Shown one piece after another: positions 52,805 through 61,636 of a stretch of 64,000 bases of DNA. The translations under genes and the position numbers were made by a program. The notes beneath the pieces are model-generated. The model worked only from the letters and a program-made list of their open reading frames with translations, did no database searches and was not told the origin of the DNA. The stretch covers positions 217,804 to 281,803 of the forward strand of contig CANQJT010000002.1 in NCBI GenBank assembly GCA_947624325.1. Reading direction: 5' to 3'. Each line of letters begins with the position of its first letter. The stretch's first letter is position 1. The DNA is from Candidatus Gastranaerophilales bacterium. Lineage in GTDB: Bacteria > Cyanobacteriota > Vampirovibrionia > Gastranaerophilales > Gastranaerophilaceae.

Positions 52805-53839
52805 TTAATTCACAATTGCAATTTTTATGACGTTATCAAGCTTATTTTCAAATATTTCATAAGCTTTTTCAATGTCTTTAAGCGGAAATTTATGTGTAAT
52901 TAACGGAGTTGTGTCAATTTTACTCTGCTCAATTAAAGAAAGTATTTTATCGCAGTCGCACCCGTCTACTCCGCCTGTTTTAAAGATAAGGTTTTTTCCG
53001 TACATATCAGGCAGAGGCAATATCATAGGTTTATCATAAAGAGCGACTATGGTTACAATCGCATTTGGTCTGGCTGATTGCCAAGCCGATTGAAAAGATT
53101 CTTCACTTCCTGCAACTTCTATAACGACATCGGCACCACCATTAGCGCTTTCTTTGTTTACCGTTTCAAGACAATTTTCAGGCTCAACAACAATTACATT
53201 AGGATAATGTTTTTTTACAAAATTTCTTCTTGTTTTATCTTTTTCGCAGACAATAATTTTTTTTGGATTTTTTAACATTGCACACAGTAAAGTGCAAATT
53301 CCAGTCGGCCCTGCGCCTATTATTAATACAGTATCGGTTTCTTTTATTTCGGAAATTTTAGCTGCCCAAAAGCCTGTTGCTAAAATATCGCCGACAAAAA
53401 GTGCCTGTTCATCAGAAACCGAGTCGGGAATTTTATTTAATCCCTGGTCGGCATAAGGGACTCTGACGTATTCCGTTTGACCGCCGTCTATACGGCATCC
53501 TAAAGCCCAGCCGCCGTTTTCATCCGTACAGTTATTTACAAAACCGTTTTTACAGAAAAAACACTTTCCGCAAAAGGTTTCTACATTTACGGTTACCCTG
53601 TCACCCTTTTTAACAGTTTTAACATCTGCTCCCGTTTCTTCAACAACTCCTACCATTTCATGCCCGACTGTTATTCCCACCACTGCTTTTGGAACGAAAC
53701 CGTGTTTAATATGCAAATCGCTTGTGCAGATGCTGCTCATCGTAATTTTAATAATTGCGTCTTTTGAATTTTGAATTGTGGGTTTTGGTTTTTCTGTCAG
53801 TTTAAAAACACCATGGTCTTTATAAGTATATGCTAACAA
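52805..53839 (-). CDS. Zinc-dependent alcohol dehydrogenase (MDR family)
   Basis: A 344-residue medium-chain dehydrogenase. The catalytic zinc site has C in SSICTSDLHIKHG and H-E in GITVGHEMVGVVEE. The structural zinc lobe has four Cys (CGKCFFCKNGFVNNC). The NAD(P) Rossmann motif is VLIIGAGPTGICTLLC. GHEM and the DLHIKHG region resemble secondary-alcohol or (R,R)-butanediol-type enzymes. It may oxidise or reduce a small fermentation alcohol. It converges on the YD-repeat gene and stands alone, so the substrate is open. Confidence 0.9.
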   Translation of the reverse strand: MLAYTYKDHGVFKLTEKPKPTIQNSKDAIIKITMSSICTSDLHIKHGFVPKAVVGITVGHEMVGVVEETGADVKTVKKGDRVTVNVETFCGKCFFCKNGFVNNCTDENGGWALGCRIDGGQTEYVRVPYADQGLNKIPDSVSDEQALFVGDILATGFWAAKISEIKETDTVLIIGAGPTGICTLLCAMLKNPKKIIVCEKDKTRRNFVKKHYPNVIVVEPENCLETVNKESANGGADVVIEVAGSEESFQSAWQSARPNAIVTIVALYDKPMILPLPDMYGKNLIFKTGGVDGCDCDKILSLIEQSKIDTTPLITHKFPLKDIEKAYEIFENKLDNVIKIAIVN

Positions 53840-54034
53840 TATTTTATCCTCAGAAGTATTAATGAAAATATTATAACATACTGCAATTTTGTATCTGGTG
53901 TTAAAGGTATAAAATATAATTTTTTGAAATTTAAATAAATATAATATGTAACAATTTCAACATAAAAAATTGATAATTAGCAAAAAAAATATTATTTTGG
54001 TTTTAAACAGCTGTTATGTAATACGGGGTAAACT

Positions 54035-55879
54035 ATGAAAATTAATAGTATTAATTTAATAAATAGTTCCAAAAAGTATTGTTCAAAAAAAAATGAAAAA
54101 TATAATAAACCTGTTTTTACAAGTTCTGCAATCCCAAGTATATTTAATGAATTTATAATTCCCTCCAATCAAAACGCAAATACAATGAATTCAAAATTAA
54201 ACAAAGTGGAAGTTAAACCAAAATTTAAAATTAATATAAAAGCGGTTATAATTGCAGCCGTTGCTTTATTAACAGGTATTTTCCTTTTCGCAAAACTGCT
54301 TAAAAGTGGTAAAATTAAAACTAATTCAAAACAAACGAATGAAACCATTGAATTTTTAAAGGCAAGATATAACAGTATAATAGCTGAATTCCCTGAAGAT
54401 AAAGCATATTATGAATCGCTGGCTAAATCTATAGGTTTGAAATCAGGTGAAGAATATAAATTATCTTCAATTGTCGGTTCAAACCGTTTGGAAAAATTAA
54501 TTAATAATTTTACTGTTCAGGATTTTACGGTCGGAAAAAATTTAGAAGGTGTAAAAAATAATACATATCGAGTTAATTTGCATAATCATACTCAAGCATC
54601 AGATGGGAAATTATCCGTAAAAGCCTTTTTGGAACAAGCAAGAAAATGGGCAGACAGAGTGGCAGCCAATGTCCAAGATAATAAACCACCTTTTACTATC
54701 GGAATAACCGATCATGATACTCTTGAAGGATGCAAAGAGGCGGTTAAAATTATAAGCGAAAATCCTGAAAAATTTAAAAATTTGAGTGTTGTTTTAGGTT
54801 CAGAAATAAGTGTTTCTTATCTTAATCCCAAAGATGTTATAAGACCCGTTAATTTTGAATTAATAGGATACGGGCTTAATCCTTTTGATGAAAAATTAAA
54901 TAACTTATTAGATAAGCTTAAAAATTCGAGATTGCGTGCAGTCGAAAATCTATTAAATGAATGTAAAGAAAAGCTTGGTTTTAAATACGATTTTAATATA
55001 GAAGATACAAAATTTTTCCACGCAAATTTAAAAAATGTCAGAACAAACGGGGTAATAAATTTAGCAGGCGAATATTTAGAACATAAAGCATTATTTACTG
55101 AGTTTATTAATTCAATAAACAGTAAAATTATACCTGCAAATGCTCCAAAACTTGATGCTAATACTGTATTCAGAAATTTAGGTGATGAATTTTATATGAA
55201 TATGGATGCAGGCAAATTTGCAAATATAGAAAGAAGTAAATATATTTCAACATTTTATAAAGATGCTCTAAGTAAAATTTTAAAAGAACGAAATGTTTTA
55301 AATGATGAAAATATATCCGCATTTAATAAAATCTTTGATTTAACTCTTGCGAAGGAGGATATATCAAAAATAAAATCTGCAGTAGAAACTGCATTGCCTA
55401 CAATTGAAAATAAAAAAGGAGTAATAATAGAGCCGTCTCAAGTGTTTGAAGCAATGGAACAAGGCAGTAAGACAGGGTTTTTCGGAATGGCACATCCTGC
55501 GTTAATCCAATTAAACGGTAAATTCGATAAAATCGCAAATAAATATTCACATAATTCATCACCTGAAAGACTTCAGCACTGTAAAGAAAAATGTTATAAC
55601 AGTGAAGAAAATCTTGTATATCGAGTATTTGAATATTTAAAGAAAAATAGCAAAGGTTTATTTAAAGCATCTGAAATAAATTATCAGTCGTATAACTCAA
55701 ATATGGGTGAACATTGGAAAAAATATATGCAGGAAATAGCAGATAAACCGGAATTTCAACTTTTACATACAGGAGGGGTTGATTGCCATAAACCTTCTAT
55801 ATTTAAAAAACATAAACTTTTAACTTTACAGGAAATTGCAGAAAATAAATTAGAAGATATTATAAAGGAGACATTATGA
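54035..55879 (+). CDS. PHP-domain phosphoesterase, membrane-anchored, with N-terminal tag
   Basis: A 614-residue protein. The N-terminus has the tag-like KPVFTSSA (F28). One membrane span lies at about 70-90 (VIIAAVALLTGIFLFAKLL). A PHP metal-dependent phosphoesterase domain starts near 180: NLHNHTQASDGKLS, then TIGITDHDTLEG, then SVVLGSEISV, carrying the metal-binding His/Asp/Glu residues. A second part (about 470-600) ends in HTGGVDCHKPSIF with further metal ligands. A helical insert of about 200 residues separates them. ATGA overlap with the next gene means coupled translation. The substrate is probably a phosphoester of a small molecule or nucleotide; unknown. Confidence 0.85.
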   Translation: MKINSINLINSSKKYCSKKNEKYNKPVFTSSAIPSIFNEFIIPSNQNANTMNSKLNKVEVKPKFKINIKAVIIAAVALLTGIFLFAKLLKSGKIKTNSKQTNETIEFLKARYNSIIAEFPEDKAYYESLAKSIGLKSGEEYKLSSIVGSNRLEKLINNFTVQDFTVGKNLEGVKNNTYRVNLHNHTQASDGKLSVKAFLEQARKWADRVAANVQDNKPPFTIGITDHDTLEGCKEAVKIISENPEKFKNLSVVLGSEISVSYLNPKDVIRPVNFELIGYGLNPFDEKLNNLLDKLKNSRLRAVENLLNECKEKLGFKYDFNIEDTKFFHANLKNVRTNGVINLAGEYLEHKALFTEFINSINSKIIPANAPKLDANTVFRNLGDEFYMNMDAGKFANIERSKYISTFYKDALSKILKERNVLNDENISAFNKIFDLTLAKEDISKIKSAVETALPTIENKKGVIIEPSQVFEAMEQGSKTGFFGMAHPALIQLNGKFDKIANKYSHNSSPERLQHCKEKCYNSEENLVYRVFEYLKKNSKGLFKASEINYQSYNSNMGEHWKKYMQEIADKPEFQLLHTGGVDCHKPSIFKKHKLLTLQEIAENKLEDIIKETL

Positions 55880-58662
55880 AAGTTACACTTCAATCTGTTT
55901 CAGCCTATAATAAATTTCAAAATAGGAAGTTAATACCTTTTAAAAGTAAAACAATTTTCCAAGATAATAAAATTATTGAAAATGATTTATTAAGTTTAAG
56001 TAATAAAAAGAAATTCTTTTCTAATCCATTAGAGCCTGAACAGGAAATATTAGGTGCAAAAATTGAGCGAATCGATGATAAGAATATTTCTATTACTTCA
56101 AGATTCGGACATAAAATAGGTTTAATCTCATATAATCCAAGCGCAAAACAGCCTCAAATAAACTTACAAATGGGTTCGTTTCAACCTGTTATAGAACTTC
56201 ATGATGATGAACTCGGTATAAGTGTATTAATGACAAGAGGGTCAAATTTAAAGGGTTCCGATTTAAATATTAATTATAAAGATATAACTCCATCAAACGT
56301 ATCTTTTGGCAATAATTTAGTAATAACAACAGGTTATAAAGCAGATAAAACAAAACAGAATGTAAGAGAATATGTAAATTCCAATAAAGGTATATATGCT
56401 TCAAAACCGACACTTGGCAATAAATTAAAAAATGATTATACGATAATAGGCTTGGGCTCAGGTAAAGGCTCCAGACTAAAACCCATATCAGACCTGAATG
56501 ATGATAATAAAAATACTACAAAATATCCGGGTACAAATAAAAGTCTTTTTGATATATCTGTTATGGATACTGCATTAAATGCAGTGAAAATTGATAAAAT
56601 AAAATTTATAAATGATAATCCTGATAGTTTAAGCGGAACAGCCGGTATAATAATAAAAGGTATAAAGGACGGAACAATTCCTATAGATAAACCTTTGGTA
56701 CTTTTGACAGGTGATATTTTCCACAATATGGATTTGGCAAAAATTCTTGAAACCTATGAGCAAAATCCTCAATGCGGTATTGGTCTTGTTGTAAAAAAAC
56801 TAGAACCGAATGAAGTTAAAGGTAATGCATTAGTAAAATTTGTACCGCAAGTAACATATAAATCGGGAATAATATCTTACAGCCAAGTAGTTGATTCTTC
56901 CAAAGCATGTGATATAGATGAATTATCACCTATAATGGATGAGAATAATATACAAGATAAAAGTGAATATTTATGCAGTCCTATAGGTAATCAAAATTCA
57001 TTAGCAGGATATTATACTTCTGCTAATATAACAGTTATTAATCCTAAAATATTGGCTATATTAAAAGATTATGCCGATAAAAACGGAAAAGCTGATTTTG
57101 TTGAATTTTTGGGATTAATGTTCAATGTTTTAAATAAACCCGATCAATTGTTAAGAAGAAAATATCCTCACGGACTGCATTCTAAAGATTTAAAACTCTC
57201 AGATTTATCAGATTCATATGGATTTCCTAAAGATATAAAATCAGCAAATGGTGAAAACTTAAAACTGCAAGCTATAATTGCAAAAGATTCAAAAGGTAAA
57301 GACCCGTTTTTCGCTGATATGGGAACGGTTGAAAAATATATTGACACGGTAAAAACAATATCTAAACAAAGCTCTATAACAGGACTTAATTATCCGTTTG
57401 TAAGTGCAGTAAAAAATCATGTCGATACTAACGGTATTATATATATGAATACCGAAGCAAAAGATAAACTTAAAGCATTTAAAGAAAAGTATAATATATC
57501 CGAATTAAGCGGAAATGTAATAATTCATTCTTCAAATAAACCTGCTGCTGTGCAGCAAAAGTTGTCGCCTCAGTCAGGACTTTATGCATTAACAAATGAT
57601 GATGATTCCGCTCGGGAGTTTATAAAAAAATTAATGGCAGAGCCCGAGAAATTAAATGAAAAAGCTCAGGAGCTAATATCAAAATACGGACTGAAGGCAT
57701 TCGTTCAATGGTATATTAGTCCGAACGGATATTATGGTCAGTATGAAAAATATATGTATAAATTTTATAATGAGGCGAAATCTATAGATGAATTATTGAA
57801 GTTTGCTCCTAATTGGTCGCCTTGGAAGTTGGAAAGAAAACAATGGGAACTTTCACATCCTGAATATGCGGATTATAGAGAAAAATACAGAAATGATGTT
57901 TATTTTTCTCAATTGGATACAAGAAGGGAATTTAATTTTACAATAGGTTCATTACCGGATATTTTCTATTCAAAAAGTGATTTTACAAAAATAGTAGATA
58001 TGATTAAGACAAGAGAAATACTTGATGAAGAAGTACGTATTAATTATAGAGAATACAAATTAACCCGGCTTAAGGGCGGTGAGTTAAATGATAAATTTAT
58101 ATATTTGATTGAAAGGGACGGCGAGAAAGCTATATTAAAGTTAGACAGAATGAATGTGGAAGATTCTGAAACCGTTAATGGCAGAGAGCTTTCTATATTT
58201 GAGAAAAAGGTTATCAGAAAAAACAAACTTTTAGCTCCTGATTCTGTATATTCTAATGCTTGTATTAGTAAATATTTGGAATTAAACGGCTGTACTAATC
58301 TGCCTAAGGTGTACTATTATGATTATGAGTCAAATGCAGGAGTATTTGAATATATAGAAGATAAAGAAGGCGATAAATTCCAGCATGGTGAAATTGACGA
58401 GGAATATTCAGGTTTAAAAGAAACAAATAAAGCTTTATCAACAATAAATAAACTCGGAATTTTTATAAATGATACCGCTGAAAAAAATATACTTACCGAT
58501 AAAAACGGCGAAGATAAAGTAATAGACTTTGGACATTCAAACTTTATTCTTCCGTTTAAATTAGGAGTAAAACATCTTAATATTGAGTTTGCAAATACAA
58601 ACGGACCTTCTATAAATACAATTTTGGCAAGCTTAATGTTAGATTCAATGTCAAATAATTAA
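55876..58662 (+). CDS. Nucleotidyltransferase fused to a kinase-like domain, with N-terminal tag
   Basis: A 928-residue fusion. The tag-like start ends IPFKSK (F22-K23-S24). The central domain (about 185-470) is a sugar-nucleotidyltransferase-like fold: DYTIIGLGSGKGSRLKPISD, then TKYPGTNKSLFDI, then LVLLTGDIFHN. The C-terminal domain (about 720-915) is protein kinase / aminoglycoside kinase-like: EKAILKLDR, then GIFINDTAEKNILTD (catalytic loop D and N) and KVIDFGHSNF (DFG). Such a pairing suggests making and phosphorylating a sugar or nucleotide. It is coupled by ATGA with the PHP phosphoesterase. I know no named family with this order. Confidence 0.78.
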   Translation: MKVTLQSVSAYNKFQNRKLIPFKSKTIFQDNKIIENDLLSLSNKKKFFSNPLEPEQEILGAKIERIDDKNISITSRFGHKIGLISYNPSAKQPQINLQMGSFQPVIELHDDELGISVLMTRGSNLKGSDLNINYKDITPSNVSFGNNLVITTGYKADKTKQNVREYVNSNKGIYASKPTLGNKLKNDYTIIGLGSGKGSRLKPISDLNDDNKNTTKYPGTNKSLFDISVMDTALNAVKIDKIKFINDNPDSLSGTAGIIIKGIKDGTIPIDKPLVLLTGDIFHNMDLAKILETYEQNPQCGIGLVVKKLEPNEVKGNALVKFVPQVTYKSGIISYSQVVDSSKACDIDELSPIMDENNIQDKSEYLCSPIGNQNSLAGYYTSANITVINPKILAILKDYADKNGKADFVEFLGLMFNVLNKPDQLLRRKYPHGLHSKDLKLSDLSDSYGFPKDIKSANGENLKLQAIIAKDSKGKDPFFADMGTVEKYIDTVKTISKQSSITGLNYPFVSAVKNHVDTNGIIYMNTEAKDKLKAFKEKYNISELSGNVIIHSSNKPAAVQQKLSPQSGLYALTNDDDSAREFIKKLMAEPEKLNEKAQELISKYGLKAFVQWYISPNGYYGQYEKYMYKFYNEAKSIDELLKFAPNWSPWKLERKQWELSHPEYADYREKYRNDVYFSQLDTRREFNFTIGSLPDIFYSKSDFTKIVDMIKTREILDEEVRINYREYKLTRLKGGELNDKFIYLIERDGEKAILKLDRMNVEDSETVNGRELSIFEKKVIRKNKLLAPDSVYSNACISKYLELNGCTNLPKVYYYDYESNAGVFEYIEDKEGDKFQHGEIDEEYSGLKETNKALSTINKLGIFINDTAEKNILTDKNGEDKVIDFGHSNFILPFKLGVKHLNIEFANTNGPSINTILASLMLDSMSNN

Positions 58663-58968
58663 AATTGTCCGAGTAAATTTACGGTTGCGAAGAGCAAGCA
58701 TAATGTTGCGATACTAGATTAAATACAATTCTGTAGTTTATGTTTATTAAGGATTGTTAATATTGTCTTTTATTAGCAAATTTATAAAAATTCTTAAAAG
58801 TTATAATAAAAATTACAATGATTAAAATAAAACATTGTATAAACAATATATATTTATTTAATTTTTCTACACCATTATAATTACTTTTGTTGCCTTATTA
58901 AATGTTTTAACATATAATTTTTGTATATTAGAATAGTACAGGAAAATTAATTTTTAAGTGAGGTAAAT
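58663..58968. other. Gene-free stretch, 306 nt, upstream of the second SLH gene
   Basis: AT-rich, with no ORF or RNA I can support. The right end carries a near-consensus promoter (58890-58918). The left part has GTTGCGAAGAGC and GTTGCGATACTA words, but no firm hairpin. Confidence 0.6.
58890..58918 (+). promoter_or_regulatory. Near-consensus promoter of the second SLH gene
   Basis: TTGCCT (58890-58895), 17 nt, TATAAT (58913-58918). The start codon is 50 nt further on with AGTGAGGT as ribosome site. Confidence 0.7.
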
Positions 58969-60321
58969 ATGAATATTAGAAAAAACTTTGCAGCAATACT
59001 TTTAAGTCTGACTTTGCTGCTTACAAGTGTTTCTTCTGCTCTCGCCAAAAATTATACCGATGTTCCGGATAATTATTGGGCTGCTGAAGAAATTGATGAT
59101 GTAGTTACTAAGAATGTTGTACCTTTATTCGGAGATCAAACATTCAGACCTTTAGAAAAAGTTACAAGGGTTGATTGGACAGATTGGTTATTAAGAGCAT
59201 TAGGTTTAAGCCAGGCTCCTATAACAGCGGCTCCAAATTATTCAGATGTTACAACCGATACTTTCGGTTATGAACATATCGCAAGATCTGATCAATTCGG
59301 TTTAATATACGGTTATACAGATGGGGAATTTAAACCTCAAAGATTTATTACAAAAGTTGAAACAGCTTCTATTATGAGCCATATAACAAAAGATACGGAT
59401 GTAGATACCTCAAATTTATCTCAATTCGCTGATTCAAGTCAAATCCCTGATTGGGGTAAAATTCCATTTTCTAAAGCTATTAAATATGGCTTATATGTAA
59501 ATTGGCCTTTAGAAAATGAATTAAATCCAAACAGAGAATTAAACAGAGCAGAAGCAGCAGTTCTTCTTGCCAGATTAATGAAGGCACTTAACCTTGTTGA
59601 AGATGATAAAAAAGCGGCTGAACCTACTGAACCTGAAGAACCTAAAGAATATGTTCTTTCTGTTGAACATTTAGATGATTATGATAGAGCTATTGTTGAC
59701 AGAGTATCTATTACAAATTTAAGATTGATTATTCTTGCTAAAAATGTATTTAAGGTTTCTTTTGTTGAACCGTTTAATTCTACAAAACACAAAATAGGTG
59801 ATGTAATTCCTTTCTATTTCAAGAAAGATGTAAGAACTCACGAAGGTACTTTGGTTATTCCTGCAAATACTAAATTATATGCAACAATTGCAGAATTAAA
59901 AGATAAAACTTGGATTAATAAAAATACCGAAATATATTTACATTTTGATAAAATGGTATTCCCTAACGGGCATGAATATCCGTTTATTGCAAGAGTACTT
60001 AATAATAACGAAGGTGTGTTAACTGAAAATAAATGGGTAAAACCGTTAGAATATACAATTGCAGGTGCTGCAATCGGCGGTGCTGCAATCGGTCTTCCCG
60101 TAGGTGAAGCTAATGATCGTTCAGGCGACGGTATGGCAATAGGTTTCCCAACCGGTGCAGGTGTAGGTTTATTGGCAGGTTTCTTAACACCAGGTGTTAA
60201 CTTCAAAGCAAGAGCTAATGAAGATGTATTAGTTGAATTAAAAGTTGATTGCAGTTTATGGAATGATTATACAAAGCAAATAACTACAACAACAAGAACA
60301 ATTACGGAAACAAAAAAATAA
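58969..60321 (+). CDS. Secreted SLH-domain protein, paralogue of the one at 50399-51661
   Basis: A 450-residue exported protein with a signal peptide (MNIRKNFAAILLSLTLLLTS, cut near ALA-KNY). Three SLH units cover about 27-210 (YTDVPDNYWAAEEIDDVV, HIARSDQFGLIYGYTDGEF, RELNRAEAAVLLARLMKAL). A short acidic/Pro linker, a beta-rich domain and a Gly-zipper (IGGAAIGLPVG, then IGFPTGAGVGLLAGFLTPG) follow. The order matches the 50399 gene. Paralogous copies with strong promoters suggest abundant envelope proteins. It has its own promoter and terminator. Confidence 0.87.
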   Translation: MNIRKNFAAILLSLTLLLTSVSSALAKNYTDVPDNYWAAEEIDDVVTKNVVPLFGDQTFRPLEKVTRVDWTDWLLRALGLSQAPITAAPNYSDVTTDTFGYEHIARSDQFGLIYGYTDGEFKPQRFITKVETASIMSHITKDTDVDTSNLSQFADSSQIPDWGKIPFSKAIKYGLYVNWPLENELNPNRELNRAEAAVLLARLMKALNLVEDDKKAAEPTEPEEPKEYVLSVEHLDDYDRAIVDRVSITNLRLIILAKNVFKVSFVEPFNSTKHKIGDVIPFYFKKDVRTHEGTLVIPANTKLYATIAELKDKTWINKNTEIYLHFDKMVFPNGHEYPFIARVLNNNEGVLTENKWVKPLEYTIAGAAIGGAAIGLPVGEANDRSGDGMAIGFPTGAGVGLLAGFLTPGVNFKARANEDVLVELKVDCSLWNDYTKQITTTTRTITETKK

Positions 60322-60339
60322 TTAATTCAATAATAAAAT

Positions 60340-60370
60340 AAAAAGCCTCCGAATTTTTCGGAGGTTTTTT
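60340..60370 (+). terminator. Terminator of the second SLH gene
   Basis: AAAAAGCCTCCGAA-ttt-TTCGGAGGTTTTTT hairpin with a T6 run, about 20 nt after the stop. Confidence 0.9.
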
Positions 60371-60406
60371 ATTGTAAAACAGTAAAATTACATTTATAAT
60401 AACTAT

Positions 60407-61636
60407 ATGGAAAAATTGGATTTATATTTAAAAAATTTAATAGGAAAAGACGAAGAAAAAGCATTGGAAGCTGCATCATATTTAATTAATAATGCGGATG
60501 TTGAGCTGTATAAAATGCTTGTTGATAAGACAGAATTTTTATTTGATTTTGTTAAAAATAATGTTTTAAAACGTATTGAAAAAGTTATTAATAAAGATAA
60601 TTATTTAAATATAATTAAGTTCTTTGATGTTTATTCATCATATTATGATGATTTATTTGCATCTATACTTGCGAAACATGCAAATCAGGATTTGACTGAT
60701 GATATATTTGAATTGTTAGATAAGGGAACAATTTCACAAAAAACATATGCAGCGAAGTATTTTTCTTATATTCCTGATACTGTTTCTATAGAGATACTTG
60801 ATAAACTTGCATTTTCTGATGATGAAATGCTGAGTTATAATTCTGCTGAAGCACTGGGACAAATGCAGGATGATGTTTCTTATGATATTGCAATAAGTTT
60901 ATTGTCTTCTGAAGATGATTTTGAAAAATTAAAAGCAGTAAAGTTTTTTACTGCTTATCGTAAAAACTATCCTTTAGATGAAATAATTAAGGCCATGGAA
61001 ACTTCTAAAATGCCCGAAAATATTGCAGGTCAAATACCATATTCAGTAAGTTTACTATCAATTTTAAAAACTGATAAATCTGATAAAGTATTGTCTATAC
61101 TGGACAATATACTATCCGGTCTTGGGGAAATTTTATCTTTAGAAGATATTTTTCAGTTTGAATTATATGAAATTATTGAATATCTTTTAAAAATAAATAA
61201 TAATGAAAATAGTGCATCTTGGAAGATTTCCGAAATATTATTGAAAGCATTAGCTAAATTTAAATTATTTTGTGAAAATCCGGAATATGTTTATGATGAA
61301 ACTAAAGAAACCAAATATGAAGTGTCATCAATCTTAAAATTACTTCAATCTGCAGGAAATGAATTTTGGAATATCCAAAAGCGAATTGTATTAAAAGGGC
61401 TTCAGTCTGCAAGTAAAGATATTTCTTCTGTTTTGGCTTTAATTACTGAATTTAATTTAAAAGATGCTGTCGGAAATATAAAAGAGCTATTAAATTCTGA
61501 GGATGAAATTGTTGTATGTGAGGCTGTTACTACACTTAAATCACTTAATGCTCTTGATAATGTTGACTTAGATGCTTTGGCTGATAAAATATCCAATATC
61601 AATATTAAAGCTATTATTAACAATTTAAAAGTTTAA
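60407..61636 (+). CDS. HEAT-like helical repeat protein
   Basis: A 409-residue all-helical protein. Repeating helix pairs (DEEKALEAASYLINNADVE, ISQKTYAAKYFSYIPDTVS, DEMLSYNSAEALGQMQDD, DEIVVCEAVTTLKSLNAL) have the Ala/Leu spacing of HEAT/PBS-lyase-type repeats. No enzyme motif, signal peptide or membrane span is seen. Such solenoids bind partner proteins. It ends with a 4-nt overlap with convergent glyS. The partner is unknown. Confidence 0.75.
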   Translation: MEKLDLYLKNLIGKDEEKALEAASYLINNADVELYKMLVDKTEFLFDFVKNNVLKRIEKVINKDNYLNIIKFFDVYSSYYDDLFASILAKHANQDLTDDIFELLDKGTISQKTYAAKYFSYIPDTVSIEILDKLAFSDDEMLSYNSAEALGQMQDDVSYDIAISLLSSEDDFEKLKAVKFFTAYRKNYPLDEIIKAMETSKMPENIAGQIPYSVSLLSILKTDKSDKVLSILDNILSGLGEILSLEDIFQFELYEIIEYLLKINNNENSASWKISEILLKALAKFKLFCENPEYVYDETKETKYEVSSILKLLQSAGNEFWNIQKRIVLKGLQSASKDISSVLALITEFNLKDAVGNIKELLNSEDEIVVCEAVTTLKSLNALDNVDLDALADKISNINIKAIINNLKV

